In this document: positions 63,375-64,000 of the stretch, in pieces | Position numbering within the stretch: the first letter of the stretch is position 1 | How the letters are laid out: the number at the start of each line of letters is the position of its first letter | Made by a program: the position numbers and the translations under genes | Notes under the pieces: generated by a model | What the model was told of the DNA's origin: nothing | Databases searched by the model: none | Seen by the model: only the letters and a program-made list of their open reading frames with translations | Assembly: GCF_008831285.2 (NCBI RefSeq) | Contig: NC_045142.1 | Coordinates: 23,187,300-23,251,299 of the forward strand | Direction of reading: 5' to 3' | DNA from: Nymphaea colorata | Taxonomy: Eukaryota > Streptophyta > Magnoliopsida > Nymphaeales > Nymphaeaceae | Length of the DNA stretch: 64,000 bases

Positions 63375-63550
63375 AATTGCACCCGCGTCGACGCGATGCC
63401 GGTGCTGGTGCGGGTGCAACCCTGGTGCACACCCAAAACTGTGCCAGTCGCGTGTGGTCAGATGCACCTGACTTAAAAAGTCAATTATTGACTCGCACCC
63501 GACTCTCGTCAAACGCTAGTCGGGTGCGGTAAAAAACGAGTCTGTCCTTT
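63375..63550. other. GC-rich patch with repeated GGTGC/CGGGTGC words
   Basis: GCACCCGCGTCGACGCGATG, CCGGTGCTGGTGCGGGTGC, GACTCGCACCCGACTC and AGTCGGGTGCGG. The words are partly inverted to each other, as in the GC-rich ends of plant MITEs whose sequence is built of short subterminal words. No frame. Confidence 0.4.
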
Positions 63551-63559
63551 TTTTAGGGT

Positions 63560-63750
63560 TTTTTTTGTTTGAATTGTAATGAAAAACCATCGCGGGCAGA
63601 CTTTTTCGTTTTTCCCCTTTGCTGCTAACGCCTTCAGCCTTCTCTGATCTCTCTCTCTGCTGCGATCCCTTCCACCGACGGTAGCTTCCTCCCTGTCCGG
63701 CGACCGGTGTTGGCTGCGATCGTCTCTTCCGGCTGCATCAAATTAGTTCA
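63560..63750 (+). promoter_or_regulatory. Leader-like segment ending in a 5' splice site
   Basis: CT-rich, relatively GC-rich sequence (CTCTCTCTCTGCTGCGATCC, CCACCGACGGTAGC) typical of plant 5' untranslated exons. It ends GTTCAG|GTAGTATG and is followed by a T-rich stretch. Its position before the Miro fragment suggests that it may be that gene's leader, but no coding exon with the GTPase P-loop lies between. Confidence 0.25.
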
Positions 63751-63889
63751 GGTAGTATGTTTTTTCTAGCTGTATGTCTCCCTCCACTGTTTCCCCCTTT
63801 CATCTTCTTCCTCAACCCTCTTTCAACTTTCAATGCCCTTGTTTTCACTTGGTTTATTGTTACAGCCATTTGTCTTTCCAATCCTTTCA

Positions 63890-64000
63890 TAACAGAAAGA
63901 TTTCCTTGTGCGTGGAACTCGACCCACTCGGTTGCCTGCAGATTACTGTCCTGATAAAGTGCCTCTGACGATCGTTGATACCTCGTCTAGGTTGGTTGCC
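63890..64000 (+). pseudogene. Mitochondrial Rho GTPase (Miro) fragment at window edge
   Basis: From about 63,918 the frame reads RPTRLPADYCPDKVPLTIVD (to 63,977), then TSSR at 63,978-63,989. This is close to the switch region of the first GTPase domain of plant Miro proteins (PPTRLP-x4-PDxVPxTIxDTSS), which act in mitochondrial movement and shape. Just upstream, ERFP (about 63,895) matches the preceding SFPENVP part, but bases are missing between the two, so the frame is broken. The P-loop (GDxGTGKSS) is absent in the 350 bases before. TCTAG|GTTGGT could be a splice site. It is either a decayed copy or a gene edge. Confidence 0.5.

Overview
This window looks like nuclear DNA of a flowering plant. 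It is AT-rich, packed with nested plant-type retrotransposons, small foldback elements, tRNA-derived SINEs and AT microsatellites, and its few gene fragments resemble plant genes (class II trehalose-6-phosphate synthase, a plant HAD-family hydrolase, a Miro GTPase). No intact cellular protein-coding gene is visible. The species cannot be named from the sequence alone.

Layout. 1-4.84 kb: the 3' part of an L1-type LINE (ORF1 tail, endonuclease, reverse transcriptase, zinc finger, RNase H), inserted into the gag of an older Copia element whose remainder runs to about 8.5 kb. 8.5-20.2 kb: mosaic of dispersed repeats, foldback elements and AT microsatellites. 20.2-25.2 kb: a composite repeat block that holds a 1-kb near-perfect inverted repeat made from the 5' coding end of a class II trehalose-6-phosphate synthase gene. 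25.2-29.15 kb: a 5'-truncated chromodomain-type Gypsy element. 29.15-32.83 kb: a second, 5'-truncated LINE. 32.8-38.8 kb: repeats, including a 626-bp tandem duplication. 38.9-39.2 kb: two exons of a HAD-hydrolase gene. 40.05-47.72 kb: an unusual AT-rich tract almost free of A/T homopolymer runs, split by a complete but mutated minus-strand Copia element (40.80-46.17 kb) with both LTRs, PBS and PPT. 47.7-49.1 kb: a long pyrimidine minisatellite. 49.1-55.3 kb: a second copy of the composite block seen at 20.2-25.2 kb, carrying a SINE with a clear target-site duplication. 55.3-59 kb: foldbacks and tandem duplications. 59-62.2 kb: second copies of repeats seen at 13-20 kb. 63.5-64 kb: a leader-like segment and a decayed Miro fragment at the window edge.

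How it fits together. The retroelements are decayed by stops, frameshifts and internal duplications, so none can act on its own proteins. Because several composite blocks occur two or more times, later insertions (the trehalose-phosphate-synthase hairpin, the SINE, the 10.4-kb foldback) can be recognised against unfilled paralogous sites in the same window. The most interesting object is the hairpin at 20.75-21.76 kb. Its two roughly 455-bp arms, about 96% identical by eye, are homologous to a protein-coding gene. That is the structure expected of a young inverted-duplication locus able to make small RNAs against its parent gene family.
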